Positions 15,236 through 24,257 of a stretch of DNA of 64,000 nucleotides are shown piece after piece. This stretch comes from Streptomyces sp. Sge12 (GTDB lineage Bacteria; Actinomycetota; Actinomycetes; Streptomycetales; Streptomycetaceae), in contig NZ_CP020555.1 of NCBI RefSeq assembly GCF_002080455.1, positions 1,860,001 to 1,924,000 of the forward strand. The letters run 5' to 3'. The position numbers and the translations under genes are program-made. The number at the start of each line of letters is the position of its first letter. Positions within the stretch are counted from its first letter, which is position 1. The notes beneath the pieces were generated by a model that saw only the letters and a program-made list of their open reading frames with translations, ran no database searches and had not been told where the DNA came from.

Positions 15236-15991
15236 ATGTCCCCCGCACTCCTGGTCATCGCCCACGGCAGCCGCGACCCGCGGCACGCGGCGACCGTGCA
15301 CGCCCTCACCGGGCGGGTACGGGCGCTGCGGCCGGGGCTGCGTGTGGAGACGGCCTTCCTGGACTTCAACACCCCCTCGGTGGGGCAGGCCCTGTCCGCG
15401 CTCTACCTCTCGGGCGTACGGGAGGTCGTGGCGCTCCCGCTGCTGCTGACCCGCGCCTTCCACGCGAAGTCCGACATCCCGGCGGCGCTCGCCGAGTCGA
15501 CCTCGCGCCTGCCGGGGCTGTCGGTGCGGGTGGCGGACGTCCTCGGACCGTCCCCGCTGCTGCTGACCGCCCTCGAACGCCGGCTCTCCGAAGCCGGCCT
15601 CACCCCGGCGGACCGCGCCACCACCGCGGTGGTGCTCGCGTCCGCCGGCTCCACGGACCCGGAGGCGATCGCAGTGATCGCTGAAACCGCGCGGGAGTGG
15701 CGGCGCACCGGTTGGTGTGCCGTGCGGCCTGCGTTCGCCTCCGCCGCACTGCCCCGTACGGAGGACGCCGTACGGGCCCTGCGCGCCGAGGGCTTCGAGC
15801 GGGTGGCGGTGGCCCCGTACGTCATCGCCCCCGGCCGTCTCCCGGACCGGATCACGGCCGGCGCCGAAGCCGCGGGCGCGGACGTCGTCGCGGACGTGCT
15901 GGGCGCGGCCCCGGAACTGGCCCGCCTCCTGCTGCGCCGCTACGACGCCTCGGCCGCCGCTCCCGCGGGACTCCGGGCCCTGACGGCCTGA
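15236..15991 (+). CDS. Sirohydrochlorin chelatase (CbiX/SirB type)
   Basis: A 251-residue two-lobed CbiX protein that inserts metal into sirohydrochlorin; in this operon the product would be siroheme for sulfite reductase. The catalytic His is in VIAHGSRDPRH near residue 10, and a second family segment, RAFHAKSDIPAA, near residue 80. It begins 5 bp after ssuC and ends the operon. The uroporphyrinogen methyltransferase needed earlier in siroheme synthesis is not in the window. Confidence 0.88.
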   Translation: MSPALLVIAHGSRDPRHAATVHALTGRVRALRPGLRVETAFLDFNTPSVGQALSALYLSGVREVVALPLLLTRAFHAKSDIPAALAESTSRLPGLSVRVADVLGPSPLLLTALERRLSEAGLTPADRATTAVVLASAGSTDPEAIAVIAETAREWRRTGWCAVRPAFASAALPRTEDAVRALRAEGFERVAVAPYVIAPGRLPDRITAGAEAAGADVVADVLGAAPELARLLLRRYDASAAAPAGLRALTA

Positions 15992-16020
15992 CCCGCCGCG
16001 GAGCGAGGACCGGGGCAGCG

Positions 16021-16046
16021 CCCCGGCAGCGGCGCCGCTGCCGGGG
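16021..16046. terminator. Perfect 26-bp palindrome between convergent genes
   Basis: Two 13-nt arms, CCCCGGCAGCGGC and its exact complement, with no spacer, sit between the chelatase stop (15991) and the reductase stop (16049). Lacking a T-tract, it is best read as a bidirectional factor-assisted terminator. Confidence 0.65.
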
Positions 16047-16048
16047 AA

Positions 16049-17050
16049 CTACGCGCGGGCTGCCGCCTCGTCGGCGAGGGCCGTCAGGTCCACGGCGGAC
16101 ATCGCGCCCGGCGGCAGGCCCTCGCGGGCGAAGATGTTGGCCGCGTGCCGCAGCACGTCGTTGACCGGGGTCGGCACCCCGTGCAGACGGCCCAGCAGGG
16201 AGATCTCCCCGTTGAGGTAGTCCGCCTCCACCGAGCCCGTCCCGCGCGCCAGGCTCTGCCAGGACGAGCCGCCCCGCACGCCGGCCGGCTGCTCCACCTT
16301 GCCGTCACGCGCCAGCGACTGCTCGGCGTCCGAGGCGTACGGGATGCCCGCGGCCCGGTAGGCGGCCTTGCCCTCGCGGACCGCCCGCAGCAGCAGCGCC
16401 GCCTTGGCCGGGTCCGGCTCGGGGCCGGTGGTCGCCTGGATCGCGTTGCCCAGGTTGCCCAGCAGCTTCGCGTACTTCCACCGCATCACGTCCTCGACCG
16501 CCGGCGCCCCGAAGCCGGCCTTGGCGAGGTCCGCCGCGACGGCCCGGGTCAGGGCGTCCGTGCCGCCCGCCGCCCGGCCCAGGTGCAGGATGCCGGTCAG
16601 CGGCGCGCACAGGGCCGAGACCACGCCCGGCTCCAGGAAGGTCGCGGGCAGCCAGACGCACACCCCGTACGCGCGCGCGAAGCGCCGTAGCGCGAGCCGC
16701 TCGCTCTCCACGCCGTTCTGCGCGCACAGGACCGGCAGCCGCTGCGCCGCGGTACCGCCGCCGGCGACCTCCGCGTCGCCCCACGCGTCGAGCGCGGCGA
16801 TGGCGTCCTGGGTCTTCACGGTCAGCAACAGCACGTCGTCGGGGCGCAGTTCACCCAGTTCGCCGGGTCCGGTGACCACGGGCAGCCGGTGCACCCGGGT
16901 CCCGTCGGCCGTGGTGAGGCGCAGTCCGTCGGACCGCAGGGCCTGCGCGTGCGCGCCGCGGGCGACGAGTACGACCTCGCTGCCGGCCTCCGCGAGGCGT
17001 CCTCCGATGGTGGCGCCGACCGCGCCCGCGCCGATGATGATGTAACGCAT
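16049..17050 (-). CDS. 2-dehydropantoate 2-reductase (ketopantoate reductase family)
   Basis: A 333-residue NADPH-dependent oxidoreductase. The Rossmann motif GAGAVGATIGGRLAEAG starts at residue 7; the mid-protein CAQNGVE and MRWKYAKLLGNLGNAIQA (catalytic Lys region) match PanE. The enzyme makes pantoate for coenzyme A, though many bacteria have several family members and only one is the true PanE. The ATG at 17050 places the Rossmann strand at the N-terminus; an open upstream extension to 17122 has no homology. Confidence 0.85.
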   Translation of the reverse strand: MRYIIIGAGAVGATIGGRLAEAGSEVVLVARGAHAQALRSDGLRLTTADGTRVHRLPVVTGPGELGELRPDDVLLLTVKTQDAIAALDAWGDAEVAGGGTAAQRLPVLCAQNGVESERLALRRFARAYGVCVWLPATFLEPGVVSALCAPLTGILHLGRAAGGTDALTRAVAADLAKAGFGAPAVEDVMRWKYAKLLGNLGNAIQATTGPEPDPAKAALLLRAVREGKAAYRAAGIPYASDAEQSLARDGKVEQPAGVRGGSSWQSLARGTGSVEADYLNGEISLLGRLHGVPTPVNDVLRHAANIFAREGLPPGAMSAVDLTALADEAAARA

Positions 17051-17152
17051 GCCCCGAGCCTGGCACATCCGGCCCCCCGCGTGGGCGTCGGGGCGGGGCG
17101 AACCAAATACCGACCGTCGCACGGAGCGGTGGCACGGGGCGGGGGCCGGGGG

Positions 17153-17950
17153 TCAGTGCCGGTCGGTGCGCAGGTGGGTGCGGGCGGTCTCGAAGAGGCC
17201 AATGAGGGCCGAGGTCCCGTCCAGGTGCTGGTCCTCGGCGAGGAGTTGGTACACCTGCCCCTGCTCGCCCGCGACGAAGAGCTCGATGCGCCGGGCGGGG
17301 GAGCTCACCCCCTCCCAGCGGAAGTCGAGGTCCAGCCGGACCGCGCTGCGGCCGCCCTGCTCCAGGGTGGAGCTGCGCGCGGTCAGGTCCACCATCTTGG
17401 ACTCGGCGGCCTTGCGGTACCAGGCGAGCTGGCCGATGGAGGCCGCCTGGGCGGTGCTGCCGTGGGTGCCGTCGCGCTTGACGCCGATCACGTAGCGGCC
17501 GTCCGGGGAGACCCAGTTGACGTGCATCGCGTCGTCGTCCTTGATCTTCCATCCGTCCGGCAGGGCGAGGGAGGCGGTGAGCGCCGATGCGTCGACCCGG
17601 TGCCAGCCCGCCGGGGGTGCCGGGGGCGTGTCCACGGGGGTGGGGGTGGGCCGGGTCGTGGCCGTGCCCTCGGGTGCGGACGCGGGCGGGGGCACGGCCG
17701 TCGCCGTGGGACTGGCCGACGGCCTCTCGGCGGGCGGCTCGGGGCTGCCGCCCGGAGCGCCCGGAGCCGCCGGCGTACGCGAGGAGCCGCCGGATCCGAA
17801 GCCGGAGCCCGTGAGCCCGAACAGGCCGAACACCAGCGCCGCCAGGGCCGTCGCGGCCGACACGACGGCCGCCACCTCCGCCATCCGCCGGGTCCGGCCG
17901 CCGCGCGGTCCGCCCGGCGTGTCCTCCCCCACGGGCAGGATCTCGCTCAT
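17153..17950 (-). CDS. Single-pass membrane-anchored protein with Pro/Thr-rich linker
   Basis: A 265-residue protein of unknown function. A short basic N-terminus, one transmembrane segment (~residues 25-46), a 65-residue Pro/Ala/Thr/Ser linker and a folded C-terminal domain of ~150 residues (starting GWHRVDASALTASLALPDGW). The C-terminal domain resembles the extracellular ends of streptomycete Ser/Thr kinases, but there is no kinase domain. It probably faces the cell wall. Flanking genes give no functional clue. Confidence 0.7.
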   Translation of the reverse strand: MSEILPVGEDTPGGPRGGRTRRMAEVAAVVSAATALAALVFGLFGLTGSGFGSGGSSRTPAAPGAPGGSPEPPAERPSASPTATAVPPPASAPEGTATTRPTPTPVDTPPAPPAGWHRVDASALTASLALPDGWKIKDDDAMHVNWVSPDGRYVIGVKRDGTHGSTAQAASIGQLAWYRKAAESKMVDLTARSSTLEQGGRSAVRLDLDFRWEGVSSPARRIELFVAGEQGQVYQLLAEDQHLDGTSALIGLFETARTHLRTDRH

Positions 17951-18034
17951 GGGCCCCCTCCCCCTTCGCCCTGACTCCTATTGAATCCGAACGGGGCGGT
18001 ACCCGGGGCGAGTTCCCGATCACGCGCGGCCGGC

Positions 18035-18601
18035 TCAGGGGCCGGTCAGCTCCACGAGCTTCGCGACGGTGTTCCAGTTGCGGGTGGTCACGTCGATGCC
18101 CTTGACGACGGCGGGCTTGGCCAGGGCCTCGGCCAGCTTGGAGCGGCCGAGGCCGTCGGGGGCGTAGAGGTAGAGGACCCGGTCGCCGAGCCGGTACTCC
18201 TCGGGGAGGTACGAGGCTTCGTCGAGCGCGGCGAAGCGCTCCGGGCCGGGCTGCTCGGAGCAGAAGGTGGCGTGCAGCTGCTTGCCCTCCAGCTCGGCGG
18301 CCGGGAAGGGGCAGGCCTCGGCGACGGCGCGCAGGTAAGCGCCGTCCAGCACCAGGCAGGCCACGCGGAAGCCGAAGTGGGCCTCGATGGCCGCCTCCAG
18401 CTCCCGGGTGAGGACCGCGGGGTCCTGCTGTGCGCTGCTGAAGACGGCGTTGCCGCTCTGCAGGTACGTCTGCACGTCGCCGTGGCCGAGCCCCTCCAGG
18501 AGGGAACGCAGCTCGGCCATCGGGACCTTCTTGTTCCCGCCGACGTTGATCCCGCGCAGCAGCGCCGCGTACTTCTTCGTCGTGGCCTTCTTCGTCGTCA
18601 T
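18035..18601 (-). CDS. DUF1697 domain-containing protein
   Basis: A 188-residue protein. It starts with a Lys/Thr-rich tail and then the DUF1697 signature [20 protein letters not shown] and [13 protein letters not shown]. No biochemical function is established for the family. The start overlaps the glycosyltransferase stop by ATGA, so the two are cotranscribed and translationally coupled. Confidence 0.88.
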   Translation of the reverse strand: MTTKKATTKKYAALLRGINVGGNKKVPMAELRSLLEGLGHGDVQTYLQSGNAVFSSAQQDPAVLTRELEAAIEAHFGFRVACLVLDGAYLRAVAEACPFPAAELEGKQLHATFCSEQPGPERFAALDEASYLPEEYRLGDRVLYLYAPDGLGRSKLAEALAKPAVVKGIDVTTRNWNTVAKLVELTGP

Positions 18602-19824
18602 GCGCGCACCCTAGGCCCCGGCTGTGACAATGCGGCCTCGATCAGGTCGGCGGCCTGCCGTGTGCCGCCCTCGCCGGCCATCTGTGCGCGGACGGCCTCG
18701 GCGCGGGCGGCGACCCCGGGGTCGGCGACCAGCCGCAGGACCGCCTCGCGCAGGGTCGCGGCGTCCGCCTCCGCCATCGGGACGTGGCGGGCCACGCCCA
18801 GGGAGACGAGCATGTCGGCGTTGCCGAACTGGTCGACGGCCTGCGGGACGGCGACCATCGGGGTGGCGGTGGCGAGCCCCTCCTGGCTGCCGCCGGCGCC
18901 CGCGTGGGTGATGAAGGCGTCGGCCTGGCGCAGGATGTCCAGCTGGGGGACCCAGCGGTGGACCTCGACATTGGCGGGGACCGGGCCGAGGTCGGCCTCG
19001 TCGGTGAACCTGCCGATCTGGAGGACGACGTACCAGTCGGGCAGGTCCGCGAAGGCCTCGATGCAGGCGCGGTAGAAGGCGGGCTGCTTGGTGAAGGCGG
19101 AGCCGAGCGAGACGAGCACGACCTTCCTGCCCCCGGCCGCCGCGGGCCGCTGCCAGGTGCCCTGGGTCGCGCTGCGGTCGCCCTGGCAGGCGCCGACGAA
19201 GGTGTACACGGACGCGTCGACGCGGTCGGCGTGCGGCTGGAGCGCCCGGGGGATGAGGACGATGCTGCGCCGGGGGCGGCCCTGGAACCGGTCGACGTCG
19301 TCGCCGAGGCCGTTCTCGGTGAGCCAGGCCGCGAAGGCGGCGTAGTACGCCTTGCCGCGCTCGGAGGCCTTCAGGTCGGCGAACAGCGGTTCCGCCACCT
19401 CCTGCTCGTAGCCCTCCCAGGCGACCAGGTTCGGGGAGAGGGAGATGGCGGGGACGCCCCAGCGGTGGGCGAGGACGGGCGCGGGATAGGAGGTGATGTC
19501 GTGGAGGACGAGGTCGGGCTCGTCGCCCTCGAAGGCGGCGGCGAGCTGCGGGAGCGCCTGGACGGCGTCCCTCAGGAAGGGCTCCAGGTTCTCGATGAGC
19601 TCGGTGCCCCAGGCCTCCGGCTCGTCGTCGGTGGGGAGGGTGGAGGTGTAGATCACGGGCGTGGCGCCGGTCTCGGCGACCTTCTCGGCGAAGGAGGCGG
19701 GGATGGCGTAGCTGACGCGGTGGCCGCGCGCCACGAGTTCGCGGATCACCTCGATGCTCGGGTTCACGTGCCCGTGGGCGGCGATGGAGAACATGGCGAT
19801 GTGGGCGGGCTTCGCTGTGGTCAT
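18598..19824 (-). CDS. mgt: Macrolide-inactivating UDP-glycosyltransferase (MGT/OleD type)
   Basis: A 408-residue GT1 enzyme that transfers a sugar from UDP-sugar to a macrolide hydroxyl. The N-terminus [18 protein letters not shown], the catalytic His region, [20 protein letters not shown] and the donor-binding [18 protein letters not shown] followed by [12 protein letters not shown] follow the OleD/MgtA proteins closely. The sequence suggests self-protection or detoxification, not biosynthesis, because no polyketide genes are nearby. The ATG at 19824 has no Shine-Dalgarno but lies 7-8 nt after a -10 box, so the transcript is probably leaderless. A TetR-like operator lies in its promoter. 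Confidence 0.92.
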   Translation of the reverse strand: MTTAKPAHIAMFSIAAHGHVNPSIEVIRELVARGHRVSYAIPASFAEKVAETGATPVIYTSTLPTDDEPEAWGTELIENLEPFLRDAVQALPQLAAAFEGDEPDLVLHDITSYPAPVLAHRWGVPAISLSPNLVAWEGYEQEVAEPLFADLKASERGKAYYAAFAAWLTENGLGDDVDRFQGRPRRSIVLIPRALQPHADRVDASVYTFVGACQGDRSATQGTWQRPAAAGGRKVVLVSLGSAFTKQPAFYRACIEAFADLPDWYVVLQIGRFTDEADLGPVPANVEVHRWVPQLDILRQADAFITHAGAGGSQEGLATATPMVAVPQAVDQFGNADMLVSLGVARHVPMAEADAATLREAVLRLVADPGVAARAEAVRAQMAGEGGTRQAADLIEAALSQPGPRVRA

Positions 19825-19831
19825 GATCGGA

Positions 19832-19860
19832 CGATAAACGAGACGATACGTCTCGTGCAA
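19832..19860 (-). promoter_or_regulatory. Promoter with embedded TetR-type operator for mgt
   Basis: On the minus strand, TTGCAC (19860-19855) and TTATCG (19837-19832) are spaced by exactly 17 nt. The spacer coincides with a perfect inverted repeat, ACGAGACG-ATA-CGTCTCGT (19838-19856), typical in size and symmetry for a TetR-family repressor. Transcription would start at or next to the ATG (19824). No TetR gene is in the window. Confidence 0.65.
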
Positions 19861-19865
19861 CATCT

Positions 19866-22016
19866 TTACGGGGCTCCGGAAGCACCGGGCGGGCCCGCTG
19901 GGCCGGACGGGTGATCCGAGGCCGTGATGCGCCGGATGTCGACGTCCAACGAGTCCAGCCAGGCGAGCGCGGCGAAGAACCGCGGCGAGGAGAGCCCCGG
20001 CGGCGCGTCCGCGGCGGACCCGGTGGGCAGCGGCGCGCCCAGCGGATCAGCGGGCTCCGGCTCCACGCCCACCCGCTCGGCCGCCTCCCGCATCCCCGCG
20101 GCCACGCCGACCGCACGGCCGTCCAGCCGGGCGCTGTTCGCCGGCCCCACCGCCGGACCACCCCGGACGAACAGCCGCCGCGAGCCCCACAGCACGTGAT
20201 GGCCCGACATCATGGCCGCCTGCCAGTCCGTCGTCGCGGGGGTCTCGGGCGTCCGGGGCTCGTTCTGGTGCTGCGCGAACGCGGACTCCGCCATCGTCAG
20301 CGCGTGCTGGAGCGGCCGGTCGTCGGGGACGTGCCCCGGCCCGCCCTCCACGACGGCGGCCGTGGTGCGCTCGACCGTCTCGGCCTCCGTCGTCAGCAGC
20401 AGGGCGACCGCCCGGTGCAGCTCCTTCTGCGCCCCGCGCGGCCAGGCGAGCACCCCGAAGACGACGCCGATCAGGCTGCCGATGATCACGTCCAGGATCC
20501 TCACCTCGGCCAGCTGCCAGGTCACGGGCGCCAGCTGGGCGAAGACGAAGGCCACCACGAGGGTGAACATGCCCTGGGCCCAGCCCACGCCCCGGACCGG
20601 CCCGACCCGGAACGCGGTGAGCATCACGAACGGCAGGGCGATGGCGTAGACGGTGGTGTGGCCGCCGATCAGGGCCAGCAGCAGCCCGGTGACCAGGGCG
20701 CCGAGCAGGGTGCCGGTGATCGCCACGCGTACGGTGGCCCGTGTCTGGGCGGCGGTGGTCCGGGTCAGGCTGAGGACGGCCAGCATCGCCCAGAAGCCGT
20801 GGGGCAGGGAGTCCACGCCCGCGACCGTACGGGCGGCCGCCAGCGCGAGGCTGATCCGGACGGCGTTCTGGAAGTACACCGAGCGCGGCCCGGCGTGTCC
20901 CGCCAGCCGGTGCCACCACAGGCGCGGCGCGCGCTTGCCCGCGTACCAGAACCGGCCCGAATCGACGTCCTCGGGCAGCCGCGCACGACGGCCCCGTACC
21001 GCCAGCTCGGCCGCCGTCGCCAGGGCCACGGCCGCGTCCGTCACCTCCAGCAGCGCCGCCCGGCGGCGGCCCCGCGCGGCGGTCGTGGGGGCCTCCCGGG
21101 CGGCGGACGCGGCGGCCTGCTCCCGTACGCGCCGCAGGACGTCGGCCGCTTCGGTCGTGTCGGCCCGACCGTCCAGCAGGGCCGCGGTCTCGGAGACGGA
21201 CCGGCCGACCGCGGTCAGGATCTCGGGCTCCTGCTCCATCGGCACCGGGCCCGGGGGCGGGGGTGGCGGGGGAAGGTTCACGAGGCGGGCGAGGAGGGTG
21301 CGGGCGGCCAGGCCCGCGTGGGACAGGGCGCGGTCGCGCAGGCCCGGCCCGGCCGGGCGTTCGGCCTCGTCGACCCGGAAGGGCCGCAGCGACTCGCCGG
21401 CCGCCCGCAGCGTCTGCGCCGAGGCGGCGGACAGCGTGTACGGGGCGCGGCCCAGCTCGTCGACGCAGCGGGCGGCGGTGCCGGCGGCGTCGGCGGCCAG
21501 CCGGCGGTAGGTCGGCCCGGGTTCCTCGGGCAGTACGAAGGCCTCGGCGAGGACCAGCAGCAGCAGGCCGAAGGTGGCCCCCACGAGCCGTTCGCCCAGG
21601 GTGCCGGGGGCGTAGGGCGGGAAGCACGGCAGGATGTAGAGCAGTTGCAGCCCGGGCGCGGCGCCCGCCGCGCGGGGCCCGGCCGCCGCCACGAAGGCCA
21701 GGAAGAAGCCGATCAGGAGCATGCCGACGACGGCGGTCCAGGTCCGGACGGCGAGGAAGGTGCCGAGCGTCAGCAGCACCCAGGCCGTGGGGGTCGCCCT
21801 GACCATGACGGCCGCCCGCTGGCGGCCGGTGCCGGGGATGTGGGAGAGCGCCGCCATCGACACCGCGGCGAACAGCGCGTACGTGGCCGCCACCGGCCGG
21901 TCCAGCCCGTACAGGCAGACGAAGAACGACGCGCACGCGGAGAGGGTGGTGCGCAGGGCGCGCCGCGTCACGACCGCGGGACCGCGGCCGGCGCTTCCCT
22001 CGGGTTGGGCGCCCAT
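19866..22016 (-). CDS. FUSC family inner-membrane transporter
   Basis: A 716-residue protein with two blocks of transmembrane helices (about residues 15-165 and 400-545) around a cytosolic middle, the architecture of fusaric acid/aromatic acid exporters (FUSC, AaeB-like). The second block contains the family's [20 protein letters not shown] and [21 protein letters not shown] polyproline run sits near residue 260. It ends 41 bp before the glycosyltransferase on the same strand, so readthrough into mgt is possible. Start ATG at 22016 was preferred over 22052 (MVASGD). Confidence 0.82.
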   Translation of the reverse strand: MGAQPEGSAGRGPAVVTRRALRTTLSACASFFVCLYGLDRPVAATYALFAAVSMAALSHIPGTGRQRAAVMVRATPTAWVLLTLGTFLAVRTWTAVVGMLLIGFFLAFVAAAGPRAAGAAPGLQLLYILPCFPPYAPGTLGERLVGATFGLLLLVLAEAFVLPEEPGPTYRRLAADAAGTAARCVDELGRAPYTLSAASAQTLRAAGESLRPFRVDEAERPAGPGLRDRALSHAGLAARTLLARLVNLPPPPPPPGPVPMEQEPEILTAVGRSVSETAALLDGRADTTEAADVLRRVREQAAASAAREAPTTAARGRRRAALLEVTDAAVALATAAELAVRGRRARLPEDVDSGRFWYAGKRAPRLWWHRLAGHAGPRSVYFQNAVRISLALAAARTVAGVDSLPHGFWAMLAVLSLTRTTAAQTRATVRVAITGTLLGALVTGLLLALIGGHTTVYAIALPFVMLTAFRVGPVRGVGWAQGMFTLVVAFVFAQLAPVTWQLAEVRILDVIIGSLIGVVFGVLAWPRGAQKELHRAVALLLTTEAETVERTTAAVVEGGPGHVPDDRPLQHALTMAESAFAQHQNEPRTPETPATTDWQAAMMSGHHVLWGSRRLFVRGGPAVGPANSARLDGRAVGVAAGMREAAERVGVEPEPADPLGAPLPTGSAADAPPGLSSPRFFAALAWLDSLDVDIRRITASDHPSGPAGPPGASGAP

Positions 22017-22100
22017 GAGTCCAGGATCGGGCCAGTCGCCGGAAGCCACCACATACTGACGGGCACGAGCGGATCAAGGACGAGGGGCGGGAGCGGCGGT

Positions 22101-22964
22101 ATGGACGAGGCGCGGGCGAGGGACGTACTGGCGGCGGCGGGCCTGGGCGGGGGCGATCCCGGGGCGGCGGTGCTCCTCGCACTCGGCGAGAACGCGGTCT
22201 TCGCCGTCGGCGACGTGGTGGTCAAGGTGGGCCGGGAGGCGGCGCTGCTGGAGCGGGCCGAGCGGGAACTCGCGGTGTCCCGCTGGTTCGCCGCCTCCGG
22301 GGTTCCGGCGGTCCGCGCGGCGGAGCCGGGGCCGCGGCTGGTGGACGGGCACCCGCTGACCCTCTGGCACCGCTTGCCGGAAGCGGTGCGGCCCGCCGGG
22401 CCCGAGGATCTTGCGGCGCTGCTGCGCCGGGTGCACGCACTGCCCGCGCCCCCCTTCGCCCTGCCCCCGCGGGACCTGCTGGGCGGGGTCGAGCGCTGGC
22501 TGCGGCTGGCGGGCGGGGCCGTGGACCCGGCCGACGCGGCCTACCTGCGGGCGCGCCGCGATGCCTACGCCGGCGAGGTGGCCGCCCTGACCCCGCACCT
22601 GCCCCCGGGGCCGGTGCACGGCGACGCGCTGCCCCGCAACGTGCACGTGGGCCCGGACGGCCCGGTCCTCGTCGACCTGGAAACCGTGTCGGCCGATCTG
22701 CGCGAGCACGATCTGGTGGTGATGGCGCTGGCCCGCGACCGGTACGGCATGCCCGCCGAGGAGTACGGGGCCTTCGTGGCGGCGTACGGGTGGGACGTCC
22801 GCGACTGGGAGGGCTGCGCGGTCCTGCGCGGCGCCCGGGAAACGGCCAGCTGCGCCTGGGTCGCCCAGCACGCCCCGGCCAACCCCCGCGCCCTGGCCGA
22901 ATTCCGCCACCGCGTGTCCTCCCTGAGGGACGGCGACCGCACGGCGCGCTGGCATGCGTTCTAG
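22101..22964 (+). CDS. Aminoglycoside phosphotransferase-fold kinase (APH family)
   Basis: A 287-residue protein. The catalytic loop is PVHGDALPRNVHVG (Brenner-type HGDxxxxN, ~residue 172) and the metal-binding DLET follows. A Lys in VVKVGREAALLERAE aligns with the ATP-binding lysine. Members phosphorylate aminoglycosides, choline, homoserine or unknown small molecules; the substrate is not identifiable. The ATG at 22101 follows GGGAGCGG. Earlier codons open in this frame lie antisense to the FUSC gene. Confidence 0.84.
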   Translation: MDEARARDVLAAAGLGGGDPGAAVLLALGENAVFAVGDVVVKVGREAALLERAERELAVSRWFAASGVPAVRAAEPGPRLVDGHPLTLWHRLPEAVRPAGPEDLAALLRRVHALPAPPFALPPRDLLGGVERWLRLAGGAVDPADAAYLRARRDAYAGEVAALTPHLPPGPVHGDALPRNVHVGPDGPVLVDLETVSADLREHDLVVMALARDRYGMPAEEYGAFVAAYGWDVRDWEGCAVLRGARETASCAWVAQHAPANPRALAEFRHRVSSLRDGDRTARWHAF

Positions 22965-23044
22965 GGTGACGGGCACGGCGCCGCCGGGTGGCAACCGCCC
23001 TGTGCCGACCGGGCTTTCGTGCGGTTCGGTGCGGGCAGGACGGC

Positions 23045-23764
23045 TCAGGCGGGGACCAGGCCGCGCAGGGGCCAGGCTTCGTCGATCACCGCGTCCGGGG
23101 TGCCCTGGCGGCGCAGGTACGACTGGAAGTCCCGGGCCCAGCGCGCGTGCCAGGTGCTCTGCCGCGCGTGCAGGTCGGCCGGGGTGAGCGAGGCCACCTC
23201 CGGGTGGCGCTCGGCTATCGCGCGGGCCACCTGGACCGCGGCCAGCGCGTCCGCGCCCGCGTCGTGCGCGTCGTCGAGGGTGACCCCGTACACCCCGCAG
23301 ACCGCCTCCAGGGTGCGCTTGCCGCGCCGGTAGCGGTCCACGGCCCGGTCGATGGTCAGCGGGTCCACCACCGGCCCGGTCTGTGCGCCGCCCAGCCGGT
23401 CGGCCAGCGACGGCAGCCCGTGGCGGGCCAGCTCGGCCGTCAGCAGGGTCAGGTCGAAGGCCGCGTTGTACGCGACGACCACCGCGCCGGCCCGCCAGTG
23501 CCCGACCAGGGCCTCGGCGACCTCGTCGGCGACCTCCCGCACCGGGCGGCCCTCGGCGATCGCGCGTTCCGTGCTGATCCCGTGGATCGCCGAGGCTCCC
23601 TCCGGGATCGGTATCCCCGGGTCCGCGAGCCAGCCGCGGCGCTCGCGCACCGCACCGCCGCGCACTTCGACCAGAGCCGCCGTCACGATCCTCGACTCGC
23701 CCGGCTCCGTGCCGGTCGTCTCCAGGTCGAATCCGATCAGCACACCGCCGTGCCAGTCCCCCAT
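23045..23764 (-). CDS. DnaQ-like 3'-5' exonuclease (DEDDh)
   Basis: A 239-residue exonuclease. ExoI is GFDLETTGTEPGESRIV, ExoII is AYNAAFDLTLL and ExoIII is HDAGADALAA, giving the D-E-D-H-D catalytic set. It is free-standing, with no polymerase or helicase domain, so a repair or RNA-processing role is as likely as proofreading. Start is ambiguous: ATG 23764 or GTG 23782, six codons upstream and behind a better GGGGGAGGGG. Confidence 0.88.
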   Translation of the reverse strand: MGDWHGGVLIGFDLETTGTEPGESRIVTAALVEVRGGAVRERRGWLADPGIPIPEGASAIHGISTERAIAEGRPVREVADEVAEALVGHWRAGAVVVAYNAAFDLTLLTAELARHGLPSLADRLGGAQTGPVVDPLTIDRAVDRYRRGKRTLEAVCGVYGVTLDDAHDAGADALAAVQVARAIAERHPEVASLTPADLHARQSTWHARWARDFQSYLRRQGTPDAVIDEAWPLRGLVPA

Positions 23765-23865
23765 GCCGTGCCAGTCCTCCACCCCGTGCCCCTCCCCCGT
23801 ACACCTTCGGTCAACGGGTTTCAGCCTGCCACGGGCCACTGACAGCCCGGCCGCCGGGGCGCGGA

Positions 23866-24198
23866 TCAGATGCCCAGGGACAGCCATCCGAAGGTCTGCC
23901 GGTAGGACCGGGCCAGCAGCGCGCGGCCGCGCAGGCCGGCCCGCCAGGCGCACAGCGACGCGAGGAGGTGGACGACCGCCACGGGCCCGCCGACCCACAG
24001 GGCGGCGGTGGCCGGCGACCCGAAGCAGCCCACGACCACGGCCGCAACGAGCACCACGGCCAGTCCCCCGTGCGCTTCGCCCGTATCGAAGCGGAACAGC
24101 TCCGCCCGGGCCTTCCGGTCCACCCCCAGCCCCGCTTCGTACCGTTCGCGTGCCTTCTGCGGATCGGCGTACTTCCCCTCGGGCCATGGCTCCGGCAC
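23866..24198 (-). CDS. Small membrane protein, two predicted helices
   Basis: A 110-residue protein starting at GTG behind GAGGGGGTGGGG. The N-terminal 45 residues are charged (PEPWPEGKYADPQKARERYE), followed by hydrophobic helices at ~50-68 and ~72-90 and a basic end. Function unknown. It ends 101 bp before the exonuclease on the same strand. Confidence 0.7.
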   Translation of the reverse strand: MPEPWPEGKYADPQKARERYEAGLGVDRKARAELFRFDTGEAHGGLAVVLVAAVVVGCFGSPATAALWVGGPVAVVHLLASLCAWRAGLRGRALLARSYRQTFGWLSLGI

Positions 24199-24257
24199 CG
24201 TTCCCCACCCCCTCGCAGGGCGCGCCCGGCAGGTCGCGTCCCGCTGCTCGTACCTCG

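Noticed and set aside
18598..22016. Antibiotic biosynthesis cluster around the glycosyltransferase
   Set aside because: No polyketide synthase, peptide synthetase or deoxysugar genes nearby; OleD-type enzymes are typically resistance genes.
19911..22100. Very long plus-strand ORF running into the phosphotransferase
   Set aside because: Antisense to the FUSC membrane protein; only the part after 22101 has homology and a Shine-Dalgarno.
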